From Streptomyces rhizoryzae (GTDB lineage: Bacteria > Actinomycetota > Actinomycetes > Streptomycetales > Streptomycetaceae), in NCBI RefSeq assembly GCF_023155275.1, contig NZ_JALMUV010000012.1, positions 86,720 through 150,719 of the forward strand: a DNA stretch of 64,000 bases. The letters run 5' to 3'. The position numbers and the translations under genes are program-made. Below are positions 8,001-17,190 of the stretch, piece by piece (position 1 is the first letter of the stretch; the number at the start of each line of letters is the position of its first letter). Under the pieces are notes generated by a model, which saw nothing but the letters and a program-made list of their open reading frames with translations, did no database searches and was not told the origin of the DNA.

Positions 8001-9569
8001 ATGACCGCTGACCCTTCGAGCCCCGCGGCCGCGGCCGCCGCCTCCCGTACCACCGCCGGACCCGGCGCCCCGGAGCCCGGCAGGACCCCGGAGCCGCCCG
8101 GGTCCGCGCCGGGCGGCTCCGGGGTGCTGGGCCGCGAGCACCGCGCGCTGACCCTGGGCATCATCTCCGTCGTCTCCCTGATCGCCTTCGAGGCCAGTGC
8201 GGTGAACACCGCCATGCCGGTCGCCGCCCGCGCGCTGGACGGGATCGGGCTCTACGCCTTCGCGTTCTCGGCGTTCTTCACCGCCAGCCTGTTCGCGATG
8301 GCGCTCTCGGGGGTGTGGAGCGACCGGCGGGGGCCGCTGGCGCCGCTGTTCACCGGGATCGCCGCTTTCGGGGCCGGACTGCTGATCGCCGGCGGGGCGC
8401 AGTCCATGGGTGTGTTCGTGGCCGGGCGCGGGGTGCAGGGGCTCGGCGGCGGCCTGTCGGTGGTGGCGCTGTACGTCGTCGTCGGCCGCGGCTATCCGGA
8501 GCGGCTGCGGGCGTCGGTGATGGCGTCGTTCTCGGCGGCCTGGGTGGTGCCGGTGATCGTCGGGCCGCTGGTGGCCGGGACGGTCACCGAGCAGTTCGGC
8601 TGGCGCTGGGTGTTCCTGTCCATCCCCGTGCTGATACTCCTGCCGCTGGGGGTGATGCTGCCGGCGCTGCGCAAGCTGCCGCGCACCGCGCCGGGGCCGG
8701 ACGCGGGCGTCCGGGGCATCCTGGGCAGCCGCCGCTGCCGGCTGGCGCTGGCGGTGGCGGCGGGCGCCTCGCTGCTCCAGTACGCGGGCCGGCACCCGGA
8801 CCCGGCCGCGCTGCTGCCGGCCGCCGCCGGGCTGGCGCTGCTGGGCCCGGCGATCGTGCGGCTGCTGCCCCGCGGCACGTTCCGGGCGGGCCGGGGGCTG
8901 CCGACGGTGGTGCTGATGCGGGGGCTGGCCGCCGGGGCGCTGGTCGCCGCCGAGAGCTTCATCCCGCTGCTGCTGGTGACCCAGCGCGGCCTGTCCGCCA
9001 CCCTCGCCGGGCTCTCGCTCACCGGCGGCGGCCTGACCTGGGCGCTCGGCTCGTACGTGCAGAGCCGCCCGCGGCTGGAGCCGCACCGCGAGCGGCTGAT
9101 GGGCCTGGGCATGGGCCTGCTGGCGGTGGCGATCCTGCTGGTGCCGCTGGTGCTGATCGACGCGGTGCCGGCCTGGACGGTGGCCGCGGCGTGGACGGTC
9201 GGCGGCTTCGGGATGGGGCTGCACATCTCCAGCGGCGGGGTGCTGCTGCTGAAGCTGTCCCGGCCGGAGGAGGCGGGCAGCAACTCCTCCTCCCTCCAGA
9301 TGTCCGACGCGCTGGGCAACGTCACGTTCGTGGGGCTCGGCGGGGCGCTGTTCGTGGCCTTCGGCGGCGCCTCGGCCGGGGCGGCCGGTGCCGGTCCGGC
9401 CGCCGCGGGCGCCGCCCCGGTGAGCCACCCGGCGGCGTTCCTGGCGGTCTTCGCGGCGATGGCGGCGGTCGCGGTGCTCGGCGCGGCGGTGGCCCCGCGG
9501 CTGCGCCCGGCGCCCGGCCGCGGGGCGCCCGGCGGTGGCGCGGGGGTGAGCCCCCGCCCGGGGGTGTGA
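8001..9569 (+). CDS. MFS transporter, drug/H+ antiporter type (14-helix-like)
   Basis: A 522-residue major facilitator. After a 45-residue Pro/Ala-rich cytoplasmic leader come many hydrophobic helices, starting at LGIISVVSLIAFEASAV, with the loop 2-3 signature SGVWSDRRGP and the motif GVQGLGGGLSVVALYVVVGR typical of DHA2-type exporters. Such proteins expel drugs or metabolites using the proton gradient; the substrate cannot be read from sequence. The gene looks leaderless: TACGCT at 7989-7994 lies six bases before the ATG, so transcription would start at or near the A of the start codon. It diverges from the hydrolase gene at 6995-7858. Confidence 0.88.
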   Translation: MTADPSSPAAAAAASRTTAGPGAPEPGRTPEPPGSAPGGSGVLGREHRALTLGIISVVSLIAFEASAVNTAMPVAARALDGIGLYAFAFSAFFTASLFAMALSGVWSDRRGPLAPLFTGIAAFGAGLLIAGGAQSMGVFVAGRGVQGLGGGLSVVALYVVVGRGYPERLRASVMASFSAAWVVPVIVGPLVAGTVTEQFGWRWVFLSIPVLILLPLGVMLPALRKLPRTAPGPDAGVRGILGSRRCRLALAVAAGASLLQYAGRHPDPAALLPAAAGLALLGPAIVRLLPRGTFRAGRGLPTVVLMRGLAAGALVAAESFIPLLLVTQRGLSATLAGLSLTGGGLTWALGSYVQSRPRLEPHRERLMGLGMGLLAVAILLVPLVLIDAVPAWTVAAAWTVGGFGMGLHISSGGVLLLKLSRPEEAGSNSSSLQMSDALGNVTFVGLGGALFVAFGGASAGAAGAGPAAAGAAPVSHPAAFLAVFAAMAAVAVLGAAVAPRLRPAPGRGAPGGGAGVSPRPGV

Positions 9570-9675
9570 CCTCGCTCCCACCCCCGGGCGGGAGCGGGCG
9601 TAACGCCCCGGCCGGAAAGGGCGGCACCGGTAGGCTGACGCGGTTGCCGATCGCCGACCTCAGCCGACGGAGACC

Positions 9676-11472
9676 GTGACTACTACCACCAGCGCCACCA
9701 ACAGCCATCATCTGTCCCCGGCCTTTCCGGGACGGGCCCCGTGGGGTACCGCGAACAAGCTGCGCGCCTGGCAGCAGGCGGCCATGGACCGGTACATCCA
9801 GACCCAGCCCAGGGACTTCCTCGCCGTGGCCACGCCCGGCGCCGGCAAGACCACCTTCGCGCTCACCCTCGCCTCCTGGCTGCTGCACCACCACGTCGTG
9901 CAGCAGGTGACCGTGGTCGCGCCCACCGAGCACCTGAAGAAGCAGTGGGCGGAGGCCGCCGCCCGCATCGGCATCAAGCTCGACCCGGAGTACAGCGCCG
10001 GGCCGCTGGGCCGCGAGTACCACGGCATCGCGATCACCTACGCCGGTGTCGGGGTCCGCCCGATGCTGCACCGCAACCGCATCGAGCAGCGCAAGACGCT
10101 GGTCATCCTCGACGAGATCCACCACGCCGGCGACTCCAAGTCGTGGGGCGAGGCGTGCCTGGAGGCGTTCGAGCCGGCGACCCGGCGGCTGGCGCTGACC
10201 GGTACGCCGTTCCGCTCGGACACCAACCCGATCCCGTTCGTGGCCTACGAGGAGGGCCAGGACGGCATCCGCCGGTCGTCCGCGGACTACACCTACGGCT
10301 ACGGCAACGCGCTGGCCGACGGCGTGGTCCGCCCGGTGATCTTCCTCTCGTACAGCGGGAACATGCGCTGGCGGACGAAGGCCGGGGACGAGATCGCCGC
10401 GCGGCTGGGCGAGCCGATGACCAAGGACGCGGTGTCCCAGGCGTGGCGCACCGCGCTGGACCCGCGCGGCGAGTGGATGCCGAACGTGCTGCGCGCCGCC
10501 GACCGGCGGCTGACCGAGGTCCGCAAGGGCATCCCGGACGCCGGTGCCCTGGTCATCGCCTCCGACCAGGAGCAGGCCCGGGCGTACGCCAAGCTGATCC
10601 GGGAGATCACCGGGCAGGGCGCGACGCTGGTGCTGTCCGACGACGCGGGCGCCTCGCAGCGGATCGACGACTTCTCGCACTCCGACGACCGCTGGATGGT
10701 CGCGGTCCGGATGGTGTCCGAGGGCGTCGACGTGCCCCGGCTCGCGGTCGGGGTGTACGCCACGACGATCTCCACCCCGCTGTTCTTCGCCCAGGCGGTG
10801 GGCCGCTTCGTGCGGTCCCGCAAGCGGGGCGAGACCGCCTCGGTGTTCCTGCCCACCGTGCCGTCGCTGCTCGGCTTCGCCAACGAGATGGAGGTCGAGC
10901 GCGACCACGTCCTGGACAAGCCGAAGAAGGACGGCGAGGAGGACCCGTACGCCGAGTCCGAGAAGGAGCTGGAGGAGGCGAACAAGCAGCAGGACGAGGA
11001 CACCGGCGAGCAGGAGCAGTTCTCCTTCGAGGCGCTGGAGTCGGAGGCGGTCTTCGACCGGGTGCTCTACGACGGCGCCGAGTTCGGGATGCAGGCGCAC
11101 GCGGGCAGCGAGGAGGAGCAGGACTACCTCGGCATCCCCGGGCTGCTGGAGCCCGACCAGGTGCAGCTGCTGCTCCAGAAGCGGCAGGCCCGGCAGATCG
11201 CGCACAGCCGCAAGAAGCCGGACACCGAGGCCGATCTGCTGGAGCTGCCCGCCGAGCGGCGGCCGGTGGTCACGCACAAGGAGCTGCTGGAGCTGCGGAA
11301 GCAGCTGAACACGCTGGTGGGCGCCTATGTGCACCAGAGCGGCAAACCGCACGGGGTGATCCACACCGAGCTGCGCCGGGTGTGCGGCGGTCCGCCGAGC
11401 GCGGAGGCGACGGCCGGCCAGCTCACCGAGCGGATCAAGAAGGTCCGGGAGTGGGCGACCCGGATGCGCTGA
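9676..11472 (+). CDS. SF2 DEAD/DEAH-box helicase (SSL2/XPB-like)
   Basis: A 598-residue superfamily 2 helicase. Walker A is TPGAGKT (53-59), the Walker B/DExH box is DEIH (146-149), motif III is seen in LALTGTPF, and motif VI-like residues in QAVGRFVRSRKRGE. Between about residues 420 and 460 there is a highly acidic, charged segment (EEDPYAESEKELEEAN...), likely flexible. The C-terminal 100 residues carry a basic region with KKPDTEADLLELP. Translation probably starts at GTG 9676, directly following GAGACC. The family unwinds or translocates along DNA; in actinobacteria the close homologues are conserved but poorly characterised. No partner genes of a defence system adjoin it, so I treat it as a housekeeping DNA repair-type helicase. 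Confidence 0.88.
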   Translation: MTTTTSATNSHHLSPAFPGRAPWGTANKLRAWQQAAMDRYIQTQPRDFLAVATPGAGKTTFALTLASWLLHHHVVQQVTVVAPTEHLKKQWAEAAARIGIKLDPEYSAGPLGREYHGIAITYAGVGVRPMLHRNRIEQRKTLVILDEIHHAGDSKSWGEACLEAFEPATRRLALTGTPFRSDTNPIPFVAYEEGQDGIRRSSADYTYGYGNALADGVVRPVIFLSYSGNMRWRTKAGDEIAARLGEPMTKDAVSQAWRTALDPRGEWMPNVLRAADRRLTEVRKGIPDAGALVIASDQEQARAYAKLIREITGQGATLVLSDDAGASQRIDDFSHSDDRWMVAVRMVSEGVDVPRLAVGVYATTISTPLFFAQAVGRFVRSRKRGETASVFLPTVPSLLGFANEMEVERDHVLDKPKKDGEEDPYAESEKELEEANKQQDEDTGEQEQFSFEALESEAVFDRVLYDGAEFGMQAHAGSEEEQDYLGIPGLLEPDQVQLLLQKRQARQIAHSRKKPDTEADLLELPAERRPVVTHKELLELRKQLNTLVGAYVHQSGKPHGVIHTELRRVCGGPPSAEATAGQLTERIKKVREWATRMR

Positions 11473-11833
11473 GCGCCGCCTGTGGAGGTGGTGTGAGGGT
11501 TTCGCGGGGGCGCCGTGCGGGGAGTGCGGGGCGGAGCGGTCCGGCCGGCGCCCCCGCCGGGTCACCGCGCGAGCACGGCGGGGGCCCCGGACCCCCGCCG
11601 GAGCGAACCACGGTACGGACAGTTGTGGATCTTCCGGGCGCGACAGCCCGGATTCTGGACGGACTCTTCCGCTGACCGGAGTCGCTCGCTACTGTCCCGG
11701 TCACGCACACGCCCCGTGGCAGCGCCGCCGCGGAGCGCAGCCGGTGCACAGCGGCCGGCGGCTTCTTGGGCGCTGTTCCGGGACGAGCAGCGCGCCGCGT
11801 CGGACGCCGCCACTCACTCCAGGAGGGGGCGTC
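11473..11833 (+). other. Intergenic region upstream of the IclR regulator
   Basis: About 360 bases without a credible gene. A possible promoter-like stretch (ttgtgg near 11622) and a 9-base purine tract (aggaggggg) directly before the next start are the only features I can point to. Confidence 0.4.
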
Positions 11834-12475
11834 GTGACCGCAGAGACCTCCCAGACGCTCGACCGGGGACTCCGCGTCCTCAAACTGCTCGCCGACACCG
11901 ACCACGGGCTGACCGTCACCGAGCTGTCGCACAAGCTCGGCGTCAACCGCACCGTGGTCTACCGCCTGCTGGCGACGCTGGAGCAGCACGCTCTGGTGCG
12001 CCGGGACACCGGCGGCCGGGCCCGGGTGGGCCTCGGCGTGCTGCGGCTGGGCCGCCAGGTCCACCCGCTGGTCAGAGAGGCCGCGCTGCCCGCGCTGCGC
12101 TCGCTCGCCGAGGACATCGGCGCCACCGCCCACCTCACGCTCGTCGACGGCACCGAGGCGCTGGCGGTCGCGGTCGTCGAGCCGACCTGGACCGACTACC
12201 ACGTCGCCTACCGCGCCGGCTTCCGGCACCCGCTGGACCGCGGGGCGGCCGGGCGGGCGATCCTCAAGGCCCGGCAGGGCCGCCTCCACGACGGCGGACT
12301 GGCCCTGACCCACGGCGAGTTGGAGGCCGGCGCCAGCGGTGCCGCGGCGCCGCTGATCGGGGTCAGCGGGATAGAGGGCAGCGTCGGCGTGGTGATGCTC
12401 GCCGACACCGTCGCGGAGCGGATCGGGCCGCGGGTGGTCGAGGCGGCCCGGGAGGTGGCCGAGGCGCTGCGCTGA
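11834..12475 (+). CDS. IclR-family transcriptional regulator
   Basis: A 213-residue IclR-type regulator: an N-terminal winged helix-turn-helix (residues about 8-65, with LTVTELSHKLGVNRTVVYRLL as the recognition region) and a C-terminal effector-binding domain (about 80-210, including AAGRAILKARQG and GVSGIEGSVGVVMLAD). Regulators of this family bind a small-molecule effector and control neighbouring or remote catabolic genes. The effector domain is somewhat short for the family (usually 240-270 residues in total). The GTG at 11834 is chosen because aggaggggg sits five bases upstream. No obvious catabolic operon adjoins it, so its target is unclear. Confidence 0.88.
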   Translation: MTAETSQTLDRGLRVLKLLADTDHGLTVTELSHKLGVNRTVVYRLLATLEQHALVRRDTGGRARVGLGVLRLGRQVHPLVREAALPALRSLAEDIGATAHLTLVDGTEALAVAVVEPTWTDYHVAYRAGFRHPLDRGAAGRAILKARQGRLHDGGLALTHGELEAGASGAAAPLIGVSGIEGSVGVVMLADTVAERIGPRVVEAAREVAEALR

Positions 12476-12492
12476 GCCGCCCCGCCCCGCCC

Positions 12493-12514
12493 CGGCCCCG
12501 CGGGCCCGGGGCCG
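12493..12514 (+). terminator. Hairpin after the IclR gene
   Basis: An 8-bp GC stem (12493-12500 with 12507-12514) with a six-base loop, 18 bases after the IclR stop codon. Plausible terminator; no T tract. Confidence 0.45.
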
Positions 12515-12606
12515 CGCACGTGCGCCGTGTGCGGACCCTGTGGCCCTGCCGTGTGGCCAGGGCGCCGCACGGGACGGCCGGGGCGGGGGTCAATTAGGGT
12601 GGCGGA

Positions 12607-13395
12607 GTGTCTTCCCGTGCCCGCGCCCTCCTGGTCTGCACCGCCCTCGTCCTCGCCGTCCTGGTGACCGCCGCCCTCGCCCCGCTGCCGTACTCGGTGG
12701 CGTACCCGGGCGTCACGGCCAACGTCCTCGGCGACGACAAGGGCAAGCCGGTGATCACCGTCTCCGGTGCCCCCACCCGCACCACCACCGGGCAGCTGCG
12801 GATGACCTCCATCACCGCCACCGGGCCGTCCGCCTCGATCCACCTGCCGGACGTGGTGCAGGCGTGGTTCCGCAGCGACGAGGCGGTGATGCCGCGCGAC
12901 TCGGTCTACCCGGTGGGCAACAACACCGAGGAGATCGCCGAGCACAACGCGGAGCAGATGAAGCAGTCCCAGGACGCGGCCGTCCAGGCCGCGCTCGGCC
13001 GGCTGGGGAAGTCCGCCAAGGACGTCAAGGTCACCCTGAGCCTGGCGGACATCGGCGGGCCCAGCGCCGGCCTGCTGTTCGCGCTGGGCATCGTCGACAA
13101 GCTGGACGGCGACGGCGCCGGCCACGACCTCACCGGCGGCCGCACCGTCTCGGGGACCGGCACCATCGACGCCAAGGGCGAGGTCGGCGCGGTCGGCGGG
13201 GTGGCGCTCAAGACGCAGGCCGCCCGCCGCGACGGCGCGACGGTCTTCCTCGTGCCACGCCAGGAGTGCTCCGACGCCCGCGCCGAACTCCCCGCGGGGA
13301 TGCGGCTGATCCCCGTCACCACGCTGGACGGCGCGGTGGACGCCCTGAAGGCCCTCAACTCCGGGGGCAACGTGCCCAGTTGCCCCACCGGCTGA
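12607..13395 (+). CDS. Membrane-anchored Lon-type serine protease (S16 family)
   Basis: A 262-residue protein with an N-terminal hydrophobic helix (about 6-26), then a region resembling actinobacterial YlbL-type proteins, and a C-terminal Lon protease domain. The Ser-Lys dyad is visible as Ser153 in GGPSAGL and Lys202 in VALKTQAA. It lacks the AAA+ domain of true Lon and is probably an extracytoplasmic, ATP-independent protease; substrates are unknown. Its TAGGGT at 12595-12600 lies six bases before the GTG start, so the mRNA is probably leaderless. Length is shorter than PDZ-Lon proteins (about 340 residues), and no clear PDZ domain is seen. Confidence 0.85.
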   Translation: MSSRARALLVCTALVLAVLVTAALAPLPYSVAYPGVTANVLGDDKGKPVITVSGAPTRTTTGQLRMTSITATGPSASIHLPDVVQAWFRSDEAVMPRDSVYPVGNNTEEIAEHNAEQMKQSQDAAVQAALGRLGKSAKDVKVTLSLADIGGPSAGLLFALGIVDKLDGDGAGHDLTGGRTVSGTGTIDAKGEVGAVGGVALKTQAARRDGATVFLVPRQECSDARAELPAGMRLIPVTTLDGAVDALKALNSGGNVPSCPTG

Positions 13396-13421
13396 GCCGA
13401 GGGCCCGGCGGCGGGAGCGCG

Positions 13422-13844
13422 TCAGAGGGTGGCGGTGGCCTCGCGGTCGGCGTAGCGGAAGCCGTCCTCGTCGAAGTAGAAGACCGTGATCTTCACCTTC
13501 TGGCCCTTGGCGAAGCCCTGGTCGGCCGGGCGGAGGCGGACCTGCGCGGTGTGGTCGGCGTAGTCGCAGACGAGCTTGTCGGTCTTGATCGTGCCCGCGC
13601 CGCGCGCCGCCAGCTTGGACGAGGTGATCTGCTCGGCGTTGGCGACCAGCTCGTGGTGCATACCGGGGTCGCAGGAGTACGTGACGTTCACCCGCAGGCC
13701 CGGGGCGTCGAGCGCGACCTTGTCGATGGCGATGAGGTTGGCCTTGGCGGCGGCCATCGGCGCGCCGGCCAGGATGCCGGCGCCGGCCAGGGCGGTGACG
13801 GCGGCGGCGCCGGCGAGGCGGCGCCGGATACGGGATGCCTTCAT
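13422..13844 (-). CDS. Small secreted protein of unknown function
   Basis: A 140-residue protein with a clear Sec signal peptide: basic start MKASRIRRR, a hydrophobic core, and AMAAAKA as a likely signal peptidase I site around residue 33. The mature part (about 107 residues) has two cysteines (YSCDPG and LVCDYAD) that may form a disulfide, and looks like an all-beta immunoglobulin-like fold. I do not recognise the family by name. Start ATG 13844 is supported by ggggaa upstream and by the signal peptide beginning there. Confidence 0.75.
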   Translation of the reverse strand: MKASRIRRRLAGAAAVTALAGAGILAGAPMAAAKANLIAIDKVALDAPGLRVNVTYSCDPGMHHELVANAEQITSSKLAARGAGTIKTDKLVCDYADHTAQVRLRPADQGFAKGQKVKITVFYFDEDGFRYADREATATL

Positions 13845-13991
13845 GGAGTCGTTCCCCTTCCCCCTGCGCAGTCGTGGTCGGACAACTGCGACACGTGTTC
13901 GTTTTCGGGTGGCGCAACCATACGGGATCTTGCCGGACACCGTGCGCCTTTTCCCCGCACAGGGGCGCGCCCGCCCGCCCCGCCGCCGCGC

Positions 13992-15011
13992 TCAGCCCCC
14001 GCCCTCGGTGACGAACCCCTCCTTCAGCAGCCACTCCTTGGCGACCTGGTGCGGGTCCCGGCCCGCCACGTCCACCTCGGCGTTGAGCGTGCGCGCGACG
14101 GTGTTGTCCAGGGCCGCGGTGACCGGGGCGAGGAGCCGGGCGATCTGCGGGTGCGCGCGCAGTGCGGCGGCGTTGAGCTCCGGCGCCGCGTTGTAGTTCG
14201 GGAAGAAGTGCCGGTCGTCCTTGAGGACCGTCAGCCCCATCGCCGCGATCCGGCCGTCGGTGGTGAAGACCTCGCCGAAGGTGCAGGACGTGCCCTTGGC
14301 CGTCTCGGTGTAGACCACGCCGCCGGTCATCCGCCGGACGTTCCCGGCCGGCAGGTCCATGCCGTACGCCTTGGTCATGCCGGGCAGGCCGTCGTTGCGG
14401 GTGGTGAACTCGCTCTCCGCGCACACCGTCACCGCGCCGGGGTCCCTGCGCAGCAGCGCGGCGGCGTCGGAGAGCGTCCGCACCCGGTACTTCCTCGCGT
14501 TCGCGGCGTTCAGCGCCAGTGCGTAGGTGTTGTTCAGCCGGGACTGCGGCAGCCAGGCGATGCCGTTGCGGCGGTCGGCGTCGCGCACCGCCGCCCACTG
14601 CGCGCCCGGGTCCGGGATCGGCCGGGTGTGCCCGAGGTAGGTGATCCAGCCGGTGCCGGTGTACTCGTACATCCCGTCGGCGGTGCCGCTGCGGACCGCC
14701 TCGCGGGCGCCGATGCTGCCCTGGATGGCGGTCTTGTCCACGACGGTGGCACCGGCCGCCTCGAAGACCAGGCCCATGATCTGCCCGAGGATGATGTTCT
14801 CGGTGAACTCCTTGGAGGTGACGGTCAGTTGGGCGCCCTTGAGGGGCAGCCCCCGGCCGACCGTGCCGGGCCGGACGTCGTCGGCCATCGGGCTGCCGCT
14901 GACCAGTCCGCAGCCGCCGAGCAGTGCCGCGGCCGCCAGCGCCGCGGGCAGCAGCCCGGCGGCCGGTATCCGGGCCGGCTTCCGGCGGCCGGCCGCGCGC
15001 CGCCGCCTCAC
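13992..15011 (-). CDS. Osmoprotectant ABC transporter substrate-binding lipoprotein (OpuC/ProX type)
   Basis: A 339-residue lipoprotein: a basic start, a hydrophobic stretch and the lipobox LGGC near residue 33, followed by the QAT-family (quaternary amine) binding domain with SKEFTENIILGQ and SGTADGMYEYTGTGW. Such proteins capture glycine betaine, choline or carnitine outside the cell and hand them to the permeases encoded upstream. The GTG start at 15011 overlaps the stop of the permease gene by four bases (GTGA). It is the last gene of a four-gene minus-strand operon: permease, ATPase, permease, binding protein. Confidence 0.9.
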   Translation of the reverse strand: MRRRRAAGRRKPARIPAAGLLPAALAAAALLGGCGLVSGSPMADDVRPGTVGRGLPLKGAQLTVTSKEFTENIILGQIMGLVFEAAGATVVDKTAIQGSIGAREAVRSGTADGMYEYTGTGWITYLGHTRPIPDPGAQWAAVRDADRRNGIAWLPQSRLNNTYALALNAANARKYRVRTLSDAAALLRRDPGAVTVCAESEFTTRNDGLPGMTKAYGMDLPAGNVRRMTGGVVYTETAKGTSCTFGEVFTTDGRIAAMGLTVLKDDRHFFPNYNAAPELNAAALRAHPQIARLLAPVTAALDNTVARTLNAEVDVAGRDPHQVAKEWLLKEGFVTEGGG

Positions 15012-15892
15012 GAGCCCGCCTCCAGCCCCCGCGGCCGCAGCAGGAGTTCGGCCAGCGACGCCAGCCACTCGACCAGCAGCGCCAGCGCCACCGTCAGCAC
15101 CGACCCCAGGACGAGCACCGGGATCCGCTGGGTGATGATGCCGGCCGAGATCAGGTCGCCCAGCCCGCCGCCCCCGCCGAACGTGGCCAGCGTCGCGGTG
15201 CCCACGTTCAGCACCAGCGCGGTGCGCACCCCGGCCAGGATCAGCGGGACGGCCAGCGGGAGTTCGACCCGCGCGAGCACCCCCAGCGGGGACATGCCGA
15301 TCCCGCGGGCCGCCTCGGTCAGCGCCGGGTCGATCCCGCGCAGCCCGGCGAGGGTGTTGGCGAGCACCGGCAGCACCGCGTAGACGACCATGCCGGCAAC
15401 CGCCGAACCCGCCCCGATGCCCCGCCAGATGACCAGCAGCACCAGCAGGCCCAGCGCCGGGACGGCCTGGCCGAGGTTGGCCAGCGCCGTCGCCACCGGG
15501 GCGGCCCGGCGCAGCCGCGGCCGGGTCAGCGCGATGCCCAGCGGGATCGCGAGGACGAGGACGAGGACGGTGGAGACCGCGGTCAGCTCCAGGTGCCGGC
15601 GGAGCGCCAGCCACACCTTGCCGTGGTCGACGGCCTGGTGGGCGATCGAGTCCAGCCGGGCGCCGCGGAACCACAGCCAGGTGGCCAGCAGCGCCGCGGC
15701 CAGGAAGGCCGGCATGCCGAGCCCCTTCCGCCAGCCGATCCGGCGCCCGCCGGGGGCGCCGGCCGGCACCGGCGCGGTGCCCGCCGCCACCTCCCGCTCG
15801 GCGGCCCGCGGAGCGCCCGGCAGCACCGCCCCGCCGGGCCCCGCCGGCGGCCGGCGCCGCCCCCCGCCGCCCTGGACCGCCCGCGGGCTCAT
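15008..15892 (-). CDS. Osmoprotectant ABC transporter permease
   Basis: A 294-residue membrane component of a betaine/choline-type importer. About 85 Pro/Gly/Ala-rich residues precede the transmembrane core, which begins near GMPAFLAAALLATWLW. The EAA-type loop that docks on the ATPase is ALTEAARGIGMSPLGVLARVELP. The long N-terminal extension is unusual for the family (normally about 215 residues) and may be disordered cytoplasmic sequence. Start ATG 15892 overlaps the stop of the ATPase gene (ATGA), so the two are translationally coupled. Confidence 0.88.
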   Translation of the reverse strand: MSPRAVQGGGGRRRPPAGPGGAVLPGAPRAAEREVAAGTAPVPAGAPGGRRIGWRKGLGMPAFLAAALLATWLWFRGARLDSIAHQAVDHGKVWLALRRHLELTAVSTVLVLVLAIPLGIALTRPRLRRAAPVATALANLGQAVPALGLLVLLVIWRGIGAGSAVAGMVVYAVLPVLANTLAGLRGIDPALTEAARGIGMSPLGVLARVELPLAVPLILAGVRTALVLNVGTATLATFGGGGGLGDLISAGIITQRIPVLVLGSVLTVALALLVEWLASLAELLLRPRGLEAGS

Positions 15893-17190
15893 GCCGCGCC
15901 TCCCGGGCCGCCGGGGCCCTCCTGGGCCGTCCCGGCCCCGGCCCCGTGCGCCCCCCGCAGCGCGCGCTGGTGCGCCAGCGCCTCCGCGCGGTCCGCCGCC
16001 AGCAGCGCCTGGACGGTGCCCCGCAGCGTCGCCAGGTCGAGGACGCCGGTGTACTCGCCGCGCGGGCCGGTGACCGCCACCCGGCCCGCGGGGTCGGTCA
16101 GCACCGCCTCCAGCGCGTCCCGCAGCGTCGCGTCCCGGGGCACCGTGCCGGTGACCGGGGTGCCGGCCGGGGCCGCGGGCGGCGGCGCCGGCGGGCGGTC
16201 GCCGCGGCGCAGCCACGTGTGCGGGCGGCGGTCGCCGTCCAGCAGCAGCACCGCGCCGGTGCCGCCGTCCCGCAGCAGGCCGGCGATCGCCTCGGGCGGG
16301 TCGCCGAGGTGCGCGGTGGGGACGTCCGCCACCGGCACGTCCCGCACCCGGGCCAGGTGCAGCCGCTTCAGCGCCGCCCCGGAGCCCACGAAGCCGGCGA
16401 CGAAGGCGTCCGCCGGGTGGGTGAGGATGGCCTCCGGGGTGTCGAACTGGGCGAGGCGGGAGCGCTCGCGGAGCACCGCGATCCGGTCGCCGAGCTTGAT
16501 CGCCTCGTCGAAGTCGTGGGTGACGAACACGATGGTCTTGCGCAGCTCGCGCTGGAGCCGGAGCAGCTCGTCCTGGAGGTGGTCGCGGGTGACCGGGTCC
16601 ACCGCGCCGAACGGCTCGTCCATCAGCAGCACCGGCGGATCGGCGGCCAGCGCCCGGGCCACCCCGACCCGCTGCTGCTGCCCGCCGGAGAGCTGGCGCG
16701 GATAGCGGTGCCGGAACTCGCCCGGGTCCAGCCCCACGAGGCCGAGCATCTCCTCGACCCGCTCCCGGGTCCGCGCCGCGGACCAGCCGGCCATCCGCGG
16801 TACCAGCGCGACGTTCTGCGCCACCGTCATGTGCGGGAAGAGCCCGGACGCCTGGATGGCGTAGCCGACCTTGCGGCGCAGCCGGACCGGGTCGATGCCG
16901 GTGACGTCCTCGTCGCCGATCCGGATCCGGCCGGAGGTCGGCTCGATCAGCCGGTTGATCATCTTCAGGGTGGTGGACTTGCCGCAGCCGGACGGCCCGA
17001 CGAGGACCACCGTCTCGCCGGCGCCGATCTCCATGCTGACGTCGTCCACGGCCGGCCCGGCGCCGCCCGGGTAGACCTTCGTCAGGTGCTCCAGGCGGAT
17101 GGCGGCGCCCACCGACCCGGCGGGCCGGGCGGCCGCCTCCCGGGCGCGCGGACCGTTCCCGTACGGCTGCTCGCCGGGCTGCTCAGCCAC
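15889..17190 (-). CDS. Osmoprotectant ABC transporter ATP-binding protein with CBS domain (OpuCA/ProV type)
   Basis: A 433-residue ATPase: Walker A GPSGCGKST near residue 67, signature LSGGQQQR, Walker B VLLMDEPFGAVDP, and the switch His in VTHDFDEA. The C-terminal portion after about residue 280 contains CBS-like repeats (DVPVADVPTAHLGDP... and GVLDLATLRGTVQ), which in OpuA homologues sense ionic strength. A long Pro/Ala linker sits between them. Translation probably starts at GTG 17190, eight bases inside the preceding permease gene. It drives uptake through the permeases encoded on both sides. Confidence 0.9.
   Translation of the reverse strand: MAEQPGEQPYGNGPRAREAAARPAGSVGAAIRLEHLTKVYPGGAGPAVDDVSMEIGAGETVVLVGPSGCGKSTTLKMINRLIEPTSGRIRIGDEDVTGIDPVRLRRKVGYAIQASGLFPHMTVAQNVALVPRMAGWSAARTRERVEEMLGLVGLDPGEFRHRYPRQLSGGQQQRVGVARALAADPPVLLMDEPFGAVDPVTRDHLQDELLRLQRELRKTIVFVTHDFDEAIKLGDRIAVLRERSRLAQFDTPEAILTHPADAFVAGFVGSGAALKRLHLARVRDVPVADVPTAHLGDPPEAIAGLLRDGGTGAVLLLDGDRRPHTWLRRGDRPPAPPPAAPAGTPVTGTVPRDATLRDALEAVLTDPAGRVAVTGPRGEYTGVLDLATLRGTVQALLAADRAEALAHQRALRGAHGAGAGTAQEGPGGPGGAA

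Noticed and set aside
9676..11472. Helicase as part of a phage-defence system
   Set aside because: No nuclease, methyltransferase or other defence partner lies nearby, and the neighbours look like core genes.
13992..15674. Fusion of the permease region and binding protein into one large minus-strand protein
   Set aside because: The first part is an out-of-frame shadow of the permease gene; the lipoprotein starts at GTG 15011 with a proper signal sequence.
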